A stretch of 64,000 bases of DNA from assembly GCA_029747015.1 (NCBI GenBank), contig JAKOGI010000325.1:292501-356500 (forward strand), read 5' to 3'. The stretch is from Carnegiea gigantea. Taxonomy: Eukaryota > Streptophyta > Magnoliopsida > Caryophyllales > Cactaceae. The position numbers and the translations under genes are program-made. Below the pieces are notes generated by a model that worked only from the letters and a program-made list of their open reading frames with translations, did no database searches and was not told the origin of the DNA. Positions 11,431 through 22,355 of this stretch are shown in pieces; the first letter of the stretch is position 1; each line of letters opens with the position of its first letter.

Positions 11431-12626
11431 TGATAAATCCTTAAAGTGCACTTTATTTTGAAGTCATTTTGTACCATTTTTAGGGAGTATTTTGTATTTT
11501 ATGCTAATTATGCACTCCTTTTTGGGTTTTATGCCCAGGTATAGTTCTTTTCTCTATTTTACAGATTTTTGGACCATTTTGAACCATAATTAGTTGTAGT
11601 TTGACTCCCCACAGACACTCCTAAGTCACTATGCCCGTGGAAGAAAGAAGGAACAAAAGAGTATCAAGATAGAGCTCACCACGGACTGTCCGTAGTGAAG
11701 GCCACGGTCCATGCTGAGACCGTAACTGCAAGCCTGCTCATTTTCCTTCATTGTGTGGCTAAGGTTGACCGAGTTCTTCTTTAAATAGGGCCATTTTCGT
11801 AGCAGAAAAGAGAACTCCTTCTCTCTAGTTTTCCATTTTTCTCAGCTTAGTTTAGATTGCTAGTGGTTTTGAGTTTGAGTGTTGAAGAAGTGCTTGCTGT
11901 ATTGGAGCCACCGCAAAGTTGGGAAACCCTTAATGGATCTCTAATTGTGCTAAGTTTTCTTCCCCTACACTATGATTAGTTTTGTTAATTTGATCATGTG
12001 TGAGTAGTTTTCTCAATCTAGGGATTGTTAGCGAAGTATTGACATTGGAATCTCTCGTCTTTATTTAGTTATACTCGTTGCTAATTGGGATTGGTTAAAT
12101 TCTATCTTGTGTGTCAAATTATTATGGTTGAATCTTGGCCAAATTCATTTGCTAATTCTAAATAGTTAACTAAATAACTGAAAGGTGAAACTTGCTATTT
12201 GATCAACAAGATAGGACTTGACTTAGTAATACTTGAAAGAGATTTAAGTTCTAAGAGGACCCATTTGGTGATCAAAAATCTATAATTTAGACTAAAGAAG
12301 GACATTTGAAGGAATGATTGGTTAGTATAGACAATTTAGTTTATTTCGAAAGACGATTGAATTCCAAATGCGACTGCACCCGTTTCAATCTCCCATTATA
12401 GGTTAAGTACACGATATATTTTGTTGATCCGCATTTTACAGGGTGAAGTAAATCCCCAGATATTTTAAATTGATTAAAATTTTCAATTAGGTTATAGTGC
12501 TAAATGCAGTACTGAAATTGCTTTCTTAGCACTTTCATAGACAAAACCTACTAGATTACAATTGGTCTCCGTAGGAACGATATTTTTACTAAGCTGAAAC
12601 ACCCATGCGCTTGCGGGTATAGATCA
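11431..12626 (+). repeat. LTR of Athila family A (copy B)
   Basis: 1196 bp from TGATAAA to AGATCA, aligned with copies A and C. It carries a double version of the inverted-repeat motif (11679-11697 and about 11701-11721) and a TATA-like TTTAAATAG near 11780. It is the 3' LTR of unit 1 and the 5' LTR of unit 2. Confidence 0.9.
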
Positions 12627-12632
12627 AGTTTT

Positions 12633-12650
12633 TGGCGCCATTGCCAGGGA
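12633..12650 (+). other. primer-binding site, tRNA-Asp (unit 2)
   Basis: TGGCGCCATTGCCAGGGA differs from the complement of the plant tRNA-Asp 3' end at two positions. It starts seven bases after the LTR end, as in unit 1. Confidence 0.85.
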
Positions 12651-12689
12651 CCAAATTTGTGGACATTGAGTCAGCCCTTAGAAATTCCC

Positions 12690-14280
12690 TAAGCATTTTG
12701 TCATTTTTTCTTTTTCTTTTTATTTTTGATTTGCATGGGCAGTTTTGTTGCTATTTTGCAGATTTCTCCTTTATATGCAAAGTTCCTTTTCATTTGAATT
12801 CAATCCAGAAATTGAAAGGACTTTTCCCTCTAGGTAAGAAGAAATTAAGGGTAGAAGAGCAAAGACTTGAGGCTCAAGTTGTTTCTTCATTGATGATTGA
12901 AATAGGAGGTGACCAAAGAAGAGTACTCCGAGGTTTTGGTACCCCGGGAGTCCAAGGTATTTCCTCGAGCATCGCTCAGCCAATCATAGAAGCGAATAAT
13001 TTTGAGCTCGAACTAGCCCTTACATCAATGGTATAGCAATCCCATTTTGGAGGAACCCCATTAGAAGATCCAAACTTATACATCTCGGTCTTTTTAGAGG
13101 TGTGTGACACCTTAAAGCTCAACAGAGTTTCTACTGATTGCATTCGCTTGCACTTATTTCCCTTTTCACTTAGGGAAAAGGCCAGGGTATGACTTCACTC
13201 ATTGCCTCCAGGATGCATAATGACATGGGGCAAACTTTCAAAAGTCTTTCTTACCAAGTTCTTCCGTTCGGGCAAGACGGTAAGCCTGCGGAATCAAATC
13301 ACTACTTTCTCCCAAAAGGAAGATGAGACGCTTTATGAAGCCTGAGAGCGGTTTGAGGACCTTTTACATTCATGCCCTCATCATGGTGTTAAAAGATGGA
13401 TGACTATGCAAACACTTTATGATGAAGGCACCCGACCATTGAGGTCTACTATTGGTGCAGCAGGAAGGGGTACTATTATGAATAGAGCAGAAGATGAAGC
13501 ATACAATCTTTTAGAAGAAATGGCCCTTAACAATTCGTTATGGTCGCCTGAAAGAGTCCAACCCAAGTGGGTTAGAGGTAAGCTAGAATTAGATGCTATT
13601 TCTATGCTTTCTTCTAAAGTTGATGCTATGTTTCAAAAATTAGAGCGCTTGAATGTTAATTCAGTTAGTTCAAGTACCCCATCTCGATCATGTGATATAT
13701 GTGGACTAGTTGATCATTTGACTGTGCATTGTTAAGTGGGTAGTCCTTTTACCTAAGATGTAAGTGATTAGGTCAACCGCATGAATGGCTATCACCCTAG
13801 ACTAGCAAATGAGCCTTTTTCTAGCACATATCATCCAGGTTAGAGAAACACCCTAATTTCTCGTCCAATTCTAACCCCAGCCTTGCCCCAAATGAATTTT
13901 AGATCAACCCCTAGATTTCAAAGGCTATCCTATCCTTAATAAGCACCTCAAAAATCCAGCATAGAGTCTATGGTGGAGAACATGCTTTTTGCATAGCAAA
14001 AGTAAGATAAGTATACTAAGTAATTGGCCTCTAAGCTTGATGTGCTTACTACTCATAATAAGATGTTGGAAACTCAAATAGCACAACAAGCTACATCTTC
14101 ATCTGCACCTTTAGGTACATTTCCTAGAAGGAACGAACTTAGCCTTGGGGAACAATGTAATGCCATGAATTGAAGAGGGGGTAAGCAACTCGAGGGACCT
14201 TAGGGGGTTCACCCAAATGAACATTCACATTATGGGAAGGATGAAGTCTTTGAGAAAGGGGTACCCACTTCTTCTAATGA
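12690..14280 (+). pseudogene. gag: gag pseudogene, Athila family A unit 2
   Basis: Same gene as in unit 1. Open parts are 12632-13036 and 13400-13735; the first few codons lie in leader sequence. It has KKLRVEEQRLEAQVV, the Retrotrans_gag region, and a cysteine segment CDICGLVDHLTVHC near 13693-13734. Stops at 13034 (TAG), 13190 (TGA) and 13343 (TGA) fall exactly where unit 1 has them (same 156 and 309 base spacing). Additional private stops follow, for example at the end of the 13735 frame. Confidence 0.8.
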
Positions 14281-14329
14281 GTAATAGGTGATGATACTTC
14301 TAATAAGATTCATGTTGACCCTAAGAAAA

Positions 14330-15075
14330 TCTCCCCAAACCCCTATGTACCACCTTTACCTTTCCCCCATCGAATTGCTGAGGCTAAACCCATCCAACAA
14401 TTTGGAAATTTTTAGAAATCCTTAAAAAACTCTACAATAACATTCCGTTCGCTGATGCCTTATCACAAATGCCCTCCGATGCTAAATTTTTATAGGAGAT
14501 TTTGTCTAATAAAAGAAAGCTAGAAGAGCATGAAACAGTTGCATTGACTGAAGAATGTAGTGCTGCAATTCAAAATAAGGCCCCTACTAAGCTTAAGGAT
14601 CTCAGTAGTTTCTACATCCCTTGTCTGATAAGGAATGAGTCCATAGATCATGCCTTATGTGATTGAGGATCAAGAGTCAGTTTAATACCCTTCTCTCTTC
14701 ACAAGAAGTTGGACCTATAAGAAATGAGACCCACGACCATCTCTTTACAATTGGCGGACCATTCTGCAAGGTACCCTGTTGGTATTTTCGAGGATGTCCC
14801 CATTAAAGTAGGAGACTTATATGTTCTAGTAGATTTTGTAATCCTTGAAATGGAGGAAGATATACGCACCCCTATTACTTCGAGGAGGCCATTTTTGGCC
14901 ATTGCTGGGTGCCATATAGATGTTAAAAATGGCAAGTTGTCTTTTAATGTAGATGACGAACATGTTGAATTCAACTTGATTAAAGTTTCTAAGTTTCCTT
15001 CTATCTCTGGAGAGTGCCATTGGATTGATGTAGTGGATAGTTTGGTATAAAAGACTATTTCTAATAATGATTCTC
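14330..15075 (+). pseudogene. protease region, Athila family A unit 2
   Basis: Matches 6640-7310 of unit 1. The active-site segment at 14661 reads D then a TGA stop (14664-14666), so the catalytic loop is destroyed. The open frame 14724-15050 covers the C-terminal half (ISLQLADHSARYPVGIFEDV). The TAG at 14413 corresponds to the one near 6767 in unit 1. Confidence 0.75.
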
Positions 15076-15140
15076 ATGATCCACTCGAGTATTGTTTATT
15101 AAATGATGGTACTACTCAAGATGAAAACTAGAAAGTTGCA

Positions 15141-16197
15141 ATGTGTGCTCAATTCCTGGAAGCTTCTCCACCCGATAGCACACCCTTGGCCATGGTCGAA
15201 TCACTAGTACATCATGAAGCACCCTCAATAGAAGAGGAACGTGCCCCCAAGGTAGAACTAAAACCTCTTCCTTCCTCTCTGAGGTATGAGTTTCGTAGCC
15301 TAAACCCTACATATCCTGTAATTGTGAATGCGAGTTTAAATGCATCTCAAGTTGACTCTTTGCTAAGAATACTTAGCTTATATCTTGAGGCAACGGGATA
15401 TACTTTTCATGACCTTAAAGGAATTCACCCTTCTATGTGTATGCATCGTATTTTGACGTTAGATGACTATAAACCCTCAATTGAGCATCAAAAGAGATTG
15501 AGCCCTAAGATACATGATGTGTTAAAGAAAGAAATTTTAAAATTGTTTAAGGTTAACATTATCTACCCTATCTCTGATGGTGAGAAGGTATGTTCGGTCC
15601 TTGTTGTCCCTGAAAAGGGGGGAATGAAGGTTGTAAGGAATGAAAATAAAGAACTTATACCTACTAGGACAGTTACTGGTAATGCTTCGCTGCATTTTAA
15701 CGATGCATTATAGCTATTTTTTTCGATTTTATTGAGGATATAATGGAAGTCTTTATGGATGATTTTTCTGTATATGGTAGAACTTTTGAACATTACTTGA
15801 ATAATTTGTCTAAAGTCTTGCAAAGATGTGAAGATACAAATTTCGTCTTGAATTGGGAAAAGAATCATTTAATGTACATGAGGCATTGTTTTAGGCCATA
15901 TTATTTCAAATAGGGGCATTGAAGTTGACGTGGCAAAGGTAGAGGTAATTGAGAAATTACTACTAGCTTCTTCTGAAAAGAGTGCAAGGAGTTTTCTTCG
16001 ATATGATGGTTTCTGCCGACGGTTCATAAAAGATTTTTCGAAAATTGCAAAACCTCTCACCGATTTGCTTGTCAAAGATGTGCCCTTTGAATTTAATGAA
16101 GAATGTTTTAGTGCCTTTCACAAGTTAAAGGAGGCCTTGATTTCTGCCCCAATTATGCAGGCCCCTAATAGGGAGTTACCTTTTGAGGTTATGTTTT
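15141..16197 (+). pseudogene. truncated reverse transcriptase, Athila family A unit 2
   Basis: 15141-15713 encodes the connector and N-terminal reverse transcriptase (DYKPSIEHQKRLSPKIHDV). Near 15682 it jumps from TRTVTG to the LHFNDA segment, losing the fingers/palm part kept at 7940-8170 in unit 1. The FMDD codons persist near 15757 in another frame. A last fragment (15930-16199) has the thumb/connection sequence and ends in the join to 3' non-coding DNA near 16197. Confidence 0.8.
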
Positions 16198-17525
16198 GAC
16201 CATCACCTTAGATATGAGTTGTTTGTTTAATGATTCTTGGCATGAGTATTTTTGCATATGAAATTCCAAGAGCCAGATGAGCTTTGTCCTATGAGATTTT
16301 GAACCTGCATAGACTAATTCATCGTTTTAGTCTCATGTTTCCTTTCATGTGTGACTCTTTCTATATTTCAAGTCTCTAGAACTTGCTTTGGCTCTTATCA
16401 CATTTAGCATGCATATTTAGGCAATATGATTGAGCCATTCCTTGACTTTATAAGTTACCAAATAGCCACCTTTATGTGAATGATTTATCCCTTGCTACCC
16501 CTTTAAGCATTTACCGTGTTTATTGACGAGAACCTATATTATTATCTTTGGCCACACACACATGCCTTACCCTTGTAGCCAAGGCTATAGAGTTTTCATA
16601 ATTCATTGGGAGTAGTTTGTAGATAGTAACCTTTTATAGATATTATGGTTTGGTTGGATATGATAAGGGATTCATGCATTGTTTTTCCCTTCAAAGTCAA
16701 TTGGGTCATATTTTGTGAGTTGCAAGAAAGGTGTTGCAAGCGCATATTCTCCTTTACCATTATCCTCCTCTTAAAGAAAAAAAAGAAGAAAGAACACACC
16801 AAAGGTGTGTAAAATAAAGTGTGTATGTGTTGGAAAAAAAAAACAAAGAGGGAAAAGGAAGGAAAAAAAAAAATGATGCAATAAGAGGATTTGGCATTGG
16901 TTATGTATTTTTTAGGCACTTTTTTCTTGTGACAATCACTTGTGGATGTTGTTGATATTTTAAGGAGTACGTTTACTTGGAATATGATGGTTTAAGTTCT
17001 TAGTCTTTGGCTTTTAGCTCCACAAATCTCAAGATATTTGTTCCCTCCTTATCTTTACCCATTTGCCCTATTACGACCCTTAAAAGTCCTTATTATTTCC
17101 TTGTGTGTTTTGCATTATAGTTGTGGCAAACTGGAGAATCTTATCAAGCTTATCGTTGATTTGGTTCTATGAAATTAGACTTGAGAAAACCGCATTTTAT
17201 TTTAAACATGTGAGTGCTGAATGTCTCATTCCTAAAGTGAGGTTCTATTGGTTCTTCTAGCTCTACCTATTGTAATATGTTGATATGATTTTTCAAGTTG
17301 ATTTGAGTGATTACTTTAATATTTTGATAAGATGGTTCTTAATTTTTCAAAAATGTCCTTCTCTTATCTGTTTATAAAATTTTTTCATCACTTTTAGGCT
17401 AAACCTCTTCGGTTGATTTGATTATTGATGTTGCTGCTAAGGTCTTCCAGAGGAGGTTATTCATATTTTTAGTCTTAATTTCATAATTGCTTACAGACAA
17501 GCAATTGTTTAAGCATGAGGGAGTT
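16198..17525 (+). other. 3' non-coding region of unit 2
   Basis: Matches 10075-11430 and 2424-3787, including the purine tract (16770-16880). No coding region is seen. It ends with a short purine run before the LTR. Confidence 0.7.
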
Positions 17526-18705
17526 TGATAAGTCCTTAAGGTGCACTCTATTTTGAGATCATTTTGTACCATTTTGAGGAAGAATTATTAGTTTTATGCT
17601 ATATTATGCACTCGTTTGTCGATTTTACGATCGGTTATGGTTCTTTTCTGAGTCTTGCAGGTTATGGACCATTTAACCCCAAAATTAACCACAATTGAGT
17701 GTAGTTTGGCTCCCCACAGATAGCTCCAAGTCACTATGCCTGTGGAAGGAAGAAAGAAGAAAGAGTATCGAGATAGAGCTGACCACGTGGTAAAGGCCAC
17801 TGTTCGTGGTGAGGCCACAACCACATGCCTGTTCATTTTCCTTTATCATGTAGCTGACATTGATCGAGTTCTTCTTTAAATAAGACCATTTTCACAGTGG
17901 AGAAGACACACACAATAGAAAAGAGAACTCCTTCTCTCTAGTTTTTCCATTCTTTTCCTTTTTTCTAAGTTTAGTTTAGATTTCTAGTAGTTTTAAATGT
18001 GAGTATTGAAGAAATGCTTAATGTTTTGGAGCCCTTGCAAATCTGGGAGACCCTTGAAGGATCTTCAATTGTGCTAATTTTTCTTCTCCTAAACCCTGTT
18101 TAGTTTTGTTAATTTAAACATGTTAGAGTAGTTTTCTCAATCTAGGGATCATTAGCCAAGTATTGATGGTGGAATCTCTCATCTTTATCTAGCTGTACTT
18201 GTTCTTGATTGGAATTGATTGAATTTTATCTTGTGCGTAAAATTGTTGTGATTGAATTTTGGCGAAATTCATTTGCTAATTCTAAATATTTAAGTGAAAG
18301 GTGAAACTTGCTATTTGATCAACCAGATAGGACTTGACTTAGCAATACTTGGAAGAGATTTTCTTGTTTAGAGGACCCCTTTAGTGATCAAAAATCTATA
18401 ATTTAGACTAAACAGGGACATTTGAAAGAATGATTGGTTAGTATAGGCAATTTAGTTTATTTTGAAAGAAGATTGAATTCTAAGTGCGATTGCAGCCCTT
18501 TCAATCTCCCATTATAGATTAAGTACATGATGTATTTCATTGATCCATATCTTTATAAGGTGAATCAAATCCCTAGATGTTTTAAATTGATTGAATTTTC
18601 TAATTAGGTTATAGTGTCAAACTCTCTATTGAAATTGCTTGCTTAGCACTCTCACAGGACTAAACTCAATAGATTATAATTCCTTTCTGTGGGAATGATA
18701 TTTTT
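17526..18705 (+). repeat. LTR of Athila family A (copy C), 3' end missing
   Basis: Starts TGATAAG and follows copies A and B until about 18705, where the match stops just after the GATATTTTT segment. The last roughly 60 bases, including the terminal CA, are gone. The G-box-like palindrome CCACGTGG is at 17783-17790, where the other copies carry CACGG-type repeats. Confidence 0.8.
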
Positions 18706-18743
18706 GGCATTCAAAGAGACCTAGAAGCCGTCTAGTGTTCTAA
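18706..18743. other. short unassigned spacer
   Basis: A 38-bp stretch between the broken LTR and the target-site duplication of the solo LTR. If the solo LTR is removed, it joins 20000 onward. Confidence 0.5.
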
Positions 18744-19999
18744 CACTTTGATAAATGCTTACCCTATAGGTTATTTTAGGGTCGTTTTGCTGCATTTTTA
18801 GGGAGAATTATGAACTTCATATTATCATCTACACTCATATTCCCGTTTTATGCTTGGGTATTATTCTTTCTGTGTTTTGCAAGTTTTTAAACCTTTTTGT
18901 CCTTGCTTAACCCCAATTAAATATGATTTGACTCCCTACCAATGCCCCCAAGTCACCATGCTCGTGGAGAAAAAGAAAAGCCAGTGAATTTTGAGACAAA
19001 GGCAACCATGGATGCTCTGTGGTAAAGGTTATGGTTTGTGGTGAGCTTGAAATTGCTTGCCTCTTTGTCTTCCTTCATGTTGTGGCTAAGGACTGCCGTG
19101 TTCGTGCTGAAAAGGGGTTTCTTGGTTGTAGATGAAAGAGAGCCAAAAAATCTGTCTGTCATCTTTATCTCATTTCTATCATTAGTTTTAGGATTTCTAA
19201 GTTTTCTTTAGTGTAAGAGAGGGAATTGAAGATTGGCACTTGGAGGCCTGGAGATTGGGAAACCATTGAAGATCATCATTGTTACTGAGCTTCCTTTCCC
19301 TCCAATCTCTTCTTAAATTCTTGTTTCGGTGTTGTTAACTTCAATTATGTGTGAGTAGTTTTATTCAATCTAGGGACTTGTTAGCCAAAGTATTAATGTT
19401 AGATCTTTAATCTTAATTACTTGTGCTTTTTGTAGATTGGCTTGATTGAATTCTATCTTATGAATGAACTAGTGTGAGTAAATTTTTATCGAGATTTGTT
19501 TGCTTATACTAGATAGTTGAGTGATGTACAGAAAGGAAGAACTCACTATTAGAACAAGTAGTTAGAACTTAATTTAACGATTCTTAAAAGAGAGTTATTT
19601 GTTGAGAGGAAATCTTAGCAATCAAAAATCTATAACCTAGACTAAAAATAAGGACATTTGAAAGAATGTTGATTGGATTAGTCTAGGCAATTTAGTTTGT
19701 TTTGAAAGAAAAGATTGAATTTTTAGTTCGATTGTGATCCTTTGAATCATCTAGATCTAGGTAAAGTGCATATTTAAGTCCAACGATCCAACTCTTTACT
19801 AGGCAAAGCAATTCCCTAGATGTTTTTAATTTGATTGAATTTCCCAATAGTTAAATAGTGATAGTTGAAACAATCCATTGGAATTTGTTTGGTTATCCTT
19901 TTATAATAGGTGAAAACTCAATATATTATATTTGGTCTCTGTGGGAACGATATTAAAACTATACTACAACACCCATGCACTCGCGATAGTGTCACACTT
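18744..19999 (+). mobile_element. solo LTR, Athila family B, with 5-bp target-site duplication
   Basis: The LTR itself is 18749-19994 (1246 bp), starting TGATAAATG and ending AGTGTCA. It aligns with 22002-23247 and 56018-57264. It is flanked by CACTT on both sides (18744-18748 and 19995-19999). No primer site or internal sequence follows, so it is the product of recombination between two LTRs of one inserted element. Confidence 0.9.
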
Positions 20000-20903
20000 C
20001 ATCCTCGTTCAGAGTAAATTGAATCTTCTAACTCCATATGTCATAGTTAGTCCTATCCCACTTTTCATTGGTAAGCAAACTAGTAATCTTATTTTAATTG
20101 CGATATCTAGAAGTATATATTACATTAGGCATATTTTTAAATAATTAAATTATCAAAAGCTCCATTATTTATGTCGTATGATCGACAATTTTGTTAAGCT
20201 ATTAATCATCACATGCAGACACAAATTAGGATCTCTATAATTTAGTTTATCACACTTTTCTATGAAACAAAACTTATGGAGAGCATAATTGTTAAACTAA
20301 TTAATTCTTTTAGAAATATCACAAAGATATTCCACCTAATCATGTAAAACAAATTCACATGAAATTATATTATGTGAAATGAATTTAAATAATTATGGTA
20401 ACATGTTACATGTTCATCTTTTAAAACTCTACTTAATGACATGTAATACACAATTATATATAACCAATTAGAAATTCAATTCGTTATATAAAACACATTT
20501 ATATAATAATATGAAACATTATTGCGAAACATATTCAGTATAAAATAAATTTATATAGACATAACCACATGTTGAAAAACTTAATGCAACTCACATAATA
20601 TCATATAAAACACATTTATATAAATTTACTAAATTATAATGGACATGAAACATATTTAGGTAACAATTCGTATAAAATATATTTATGCAACACAACATGA
20701 AACATATTCAAAGATTATTCATAAACTGTAAAACACATTCATCATATTATAAATTTAAATTTCATGAAACAAATTCATAAAAATACTGCTTAATTACATC
20801 ATAAAACACACTTATGTGATAACATGAAATGAATTCATATTCATTAATTTGGGTAAGAGTAAAATGTTGAAATAATCAACAAATTTACAATAGCTAATGT
20901 AAT

Positions 20904-20984
<81 letters not shown>

Positions 20985-21480
20985 TACATATATACATATA
21001 ATGCAATTATATAATACCAATAAATAATAATTTACATGAAACATATCCATGTAACAAAAGATTATATAAACTAAAAAATATTTGTATAACATGACTTGCA
21101 AAGTGAAACACACTTGAATATTATTTGCAAATAATTATATAGAAAACATCCATATAATATCACAGAAATGAAGCGAATTCAAATAAAACTTCTGTATATA
21201 ACACTAAATATGAAAGAAACTCAAATATTGCTCACAAATTATTACATAAATGTATTCTTATAATATTGCAAAATTTAAATTATATGAAATGTATTCATAT
21301 AATACTACTCGATCATATACTATAGGATTACAGCACAATTATGAAGTAATATAAAACGAATTCACAATAAAATTTAAAAAAATCTTGAGCAGACCTACAC
21401 AAACAACATCAACCATTCGATCCATAAGCAACAGTAAAAGAATTAATGTGGTTGCAGATAAAAATAAAGTACCCTACCTA
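20000..21480. repeat. AT-rich block with decayed GAAACATATTCATATAA-like repeats
   Basis: From about 20340 to 21360 the sequence repeats variants of two short words, one like ATGAAACATATTCATATAA and one like TAAAACACATTTATATAA, at irregular spacing. No coding frame or transposon protein is visible. The words look like an old AT-rich satellite or a MITE/MAR-type region. Confidence 0.5.
20906..21000. repeat. (TA)n microsatellite, then TATATACA repeats
   Basis: A pure TA run from 20906 to about 20979 is followed by a TATATACA-type extension to 21000. The run may be collapsed or mis-sized in the assembly. Open frames of Y and I on the minus strand come from it and are not genes. Confidence 0.95.
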
Positions 21481-22001
21481 AAAGAAAGAGGCCGCGGTTC
21501 ATGAAAACTAGGCATACCACTCCACCGGGTCTCTTTCTAAACTCTTTCTATCTCCAACTTTTTAACTTCGCTCTCTAGCCCAGAATGGAGCTCACAACTC
21601 CTTATCATAGGACTGTCACCATGAAAGCTCCTTTGGAGCTCTGCCCTTCCACTAGCCTCCTCTACTCCATGGTGGTCCACACGGTGTGGCCACAGTCACT
21701 GCAATGCCACCTAGGCACTCATATGATGAACGCACCTCACCACCGCCCTCCGCCTCTAATTGAAGGCCCGTAGCCTCAGATCTCACTAAACCAATGCTTC
21801 CAGGCCATAGATCAACCACCAATGAGCTGAAGTACAGCATCCACGTGCCCAAAGCAGTTCTCATGCGGCAGCGTGTGCGTTATTCTCGGTGGCATACAGC
21901 AATGTTGTCATAGTTTCTTTGGCGATTTCGAGTAGATCATCATGTTGATGAGGCGGTGGAGGAAGAAGGTAGCCCAAGGAGACCTTCTTCAGCAGCGCGT
22001 G
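21480..22001. other. GC-richer segment of unknown origin
   Basis: Base composition changes sharply from AT-rich to clearly GC-richer, with CCACC and GGTGG words. Short open frames exist on both strands (21585-21773 + and 21652-21864 -), but neither resembles a known protein and they overlap each other. It could be a captured gene fragment or the edge of another transposon. It ends at the LTR starting 22002. Confidence 0.4.
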
Positions 22002-22243
22002 TGATAAGTGCTTAATGTATACATCATTTTAAGGCTATTTTGCCACATTTTTTAGGAGAATTACGTGTTTTGAGTGATAATTTATACTCCTATTCTCGAT
22101 TTATGTTTGGGTATAGTTGTTTAATATGATTTACAGGATTTTAGGACTTTTTATCCAGCATTGGACCCTTATTGGACATATTTTAACCTTCCTCATGGAC
22201 ACCCGTGGAGTAAGAAAAGAACAGAAAATCGGTTCCAGGTTAA

Positions 22244-22282
22244 ACCACGGTCGGACCGTGGTGTCTGCCACGAACCGTGGTG
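22244..22282 (+). promoter_or_regulatory. doubled inverted-repeat motif upstream of TATA box
   Basis: ACCACGGTC-G-GACCGTGGT has perfect 9-bp arms around one base. A second CCACG-AA-CCGTGG-like copy follows directly. The pair lies about 65-100 bp upstream of the TATA box. Regulatory function is inferred from position and recurrence. Confidence 0.5.
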
Positions 22283-22345
22283 AGAGGTGAAACTGTTTCC
22301 TCTTCGTTTTTCTTCAACTGTGTGGCTGATAACGTCTCAGTTTTT

Positions 22346-22355
22346 CTATAAAAGG
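22346..22355 (+). promoter_or_regulatory. TATA box of family B LTR
   Basis: CTATAAAAGG is a near-consensus plant TATA box 344 bp into the LTR, the same depth as in family A. Confidence 0.6.

Larger units (their letters stand above)
3788..12626 (+). mobile_element. Athila-like Ty3/gypsy element, family A, unit 1 (two LTRs, degenerate)
   Basis: The order is LTR (3788-4981), tRNA-Asp primer site, gag, protease, reverse transcriptase, RNase H, integrase, long 3' non-coding region, LTR (11431-12626). That is the Ty3/gypsy order. No env-like ORF is found between integrase and the 3' LTR. All genes are interrupted by stops and frameshifts, and part of integrase is deleted near 9808. Both LTRs are shared with neighbouring units, so no target-site duplication can be sought at these ends. 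Confidence 0.85.
11431..18705 (+). mobile_element. Athila-like element, family A, unit 2 (two LTRs, large deletion in pol)
   Basis: The order is LTR (11431-12626), primer site, gag, protease, partial reverse transcriptase, then an abrupt join near 16197 to the 3' non-coding region and a final LTR (17526 to about 18705). The join removes most of RNase H and all of integrase. A second deletion near 15682 removes the middle of reverse transcriptase. The last LTR lacks about 60 bp at its 3' end. Confidence 0.85.

Noticed and set aside
20812..21113. Minus-strand open frames made of I and Y
   Set aside because: They translate the (TA)n tract.
21585..21864. Overlapping open frames in the GC-richer segment as a gene
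   Set aside because: No known domain, no start context or splice support, and both strands are open, as expected from GC-richer sequence.
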